Of a stretch of DNA of 64,000 bases, positions 63,846-64,000 are shown in pieces. Numbering within the stretch: position 1 is the first letter of the stretch; each line of letters begins with the position of its first letter. The translations under genes were made by a program, and so were the position numbers. Below the pieces are notes generated by a model that was not told the origin of the DNA, ran no database searches, and was given only the letters and a program-made list of their open reading frames with translations. This DNA comes from Mesorhizobium kowhaii. Its GTDB lineage: Bacteria > Pseudomonadota > Alphaproteobacteria > Rhizobiales > Rhizobiaceae. The DNA lies in NCBI RefSeq assembly GCF_003253745.1, contig NZ_MZXV01000032.1, forward strand, positions 620,001 through 684,000, written 5' to 3'.

Positions 63846-63887
63846 TAAGGCGATAATTCGTCCCTGTAGGTTTTCTTCCACTGCCAT
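63846..63887 (-). pseudogene. 5' part of the small gene split by the mobile cassette
   Basis: ATG at 63885-63887 begins MAVEENLQGRIIAL, with GGGGAAGGC just before it as a possible ribosome-binding site. The frame continues into 62986-63201 when the cassette and one target duplication are removed. In the present sequence it runs into the cassette end. Confidence 0.6.
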
Positions 63888-63928
63888 GCCTTCCCCACCC
63901 GTTTCTACCGCAAGGGAACATACGCTTT

Positions 63929-64000
63929 ATGGCCGTCTTCGCCATGGGGCACTACATCGAGAACACAGGCAACACGACACTGCGATATTTGGAGGTATTC
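63929..64000 (+). pseudogene. Fragment resembling the C-terminal cupin of oxalate decarboxylase, cut by window end
   Basis: The last 24 codons end FAMGHYIENTGNTTLRYLEVF, which strongly resembles the metal-binding cupin motif of oxalate decarboxylase-type bicupins (GDVGYVPFAMGHY-IENTG). The bases before it do not continue the motif in frame: remnants appear in other frames and no upstream cupin is present. It therefore looks like a 5'-truncated, possibly frameshifted remnant. The 3' end lies outside the window. Confidence 0.4.

Overview
The window is a high-GC alphaproteobacterial chromosome segment, most likely from a rhizobial member of the Hyphomicrobiales close to Mesorhizobium. Three things point there: the chromosomal order ahcY, ptsH, EIIA-Man, short hprK, chvG, chvI, pckA; the alphaproteobacterial forms of AddA and AddB; and a myo-inositol regulon together with Moc-type (rhizopine-pathway) proteins, plus palindromic intergenic repeats that look like rhizobial mosaic elements. 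I see no rRNA, tRNA, CRISPR array, plasmid origin or complete transposase gene.

Layout. 1-11.8 kb (minus): a tightly overlapped run of a PAS sensor kinase, a TsaE-AmgK fusion, a MurU-like nucleotidyltransferase, addB, addA and trxA (cut by the window edge). 12-17.5 kb (minus): ahcY, the incomplete PTS (HPr, EIIA, HPr kinase) and the ChvG/ChvI two-component system. 17.9-20.7 kb (plus): pckA, arfB and alkB. 20.8-26.5 kb (minus): the histidine operon hisB-hisH-hisA-hisF-hisE with an arginase-family gene and two DUF genes interleaved, ending in coaA. 26.7-30.9 kb (plus): hslV, an acetyltransferase, a DUF2585 membrane protein, hslU and a DUF1402 exported protein.

31-52 kb is a nearly continuous inositol and inositol-derivative region. 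It holds a MocD/E/F-like oxygenase set (desaturase, Rieske ferredoxin, reductase) divergent from a LacI regulator, a MocB-type sugar ABC transporter with iolG and an SDR, and later a Gfo/Idh dehydrogenase, an RpiR regulator and iolC(J)-iolD-iolE-small membrane protein-iolB. A VapBC-type toxin-antitoxin pair, a class I DAHP synthase gene, a LysE exporter and a WYL regulator sit between these two blocks. A near-identical 16-base imperfect palindrome lies in the promoter regions of both the transporter operon and the iolCDEB operon, so they are probably co-regulated.

52-64 kb: DUF1045-phnM-phnN without the C-P lyase core, a two-gene membrane cassette, a second sugar ABC transporter with galactose mutarotase and a LacI regulator, and an accessory tail of small genes.

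The two most striking observations are regulatory or mobile rather than new enzymes. (1) The DAHP synthase gene is preceded by what looks like a complete transcription attenuator: an apparently leaderless leader peptide with Tyr-Trp-Tyr-Phe codons and mutually exclusive antiterminator and terminator helices. (2) At 63.2-63.8 kb a 636-base element with perfect 21-base terminal inverted repeats and a perfect 8-base target duplication carries one unknown gene and no transposase, and it splits a small gene whose reading frame is restored exactly when the element is removed in silico.
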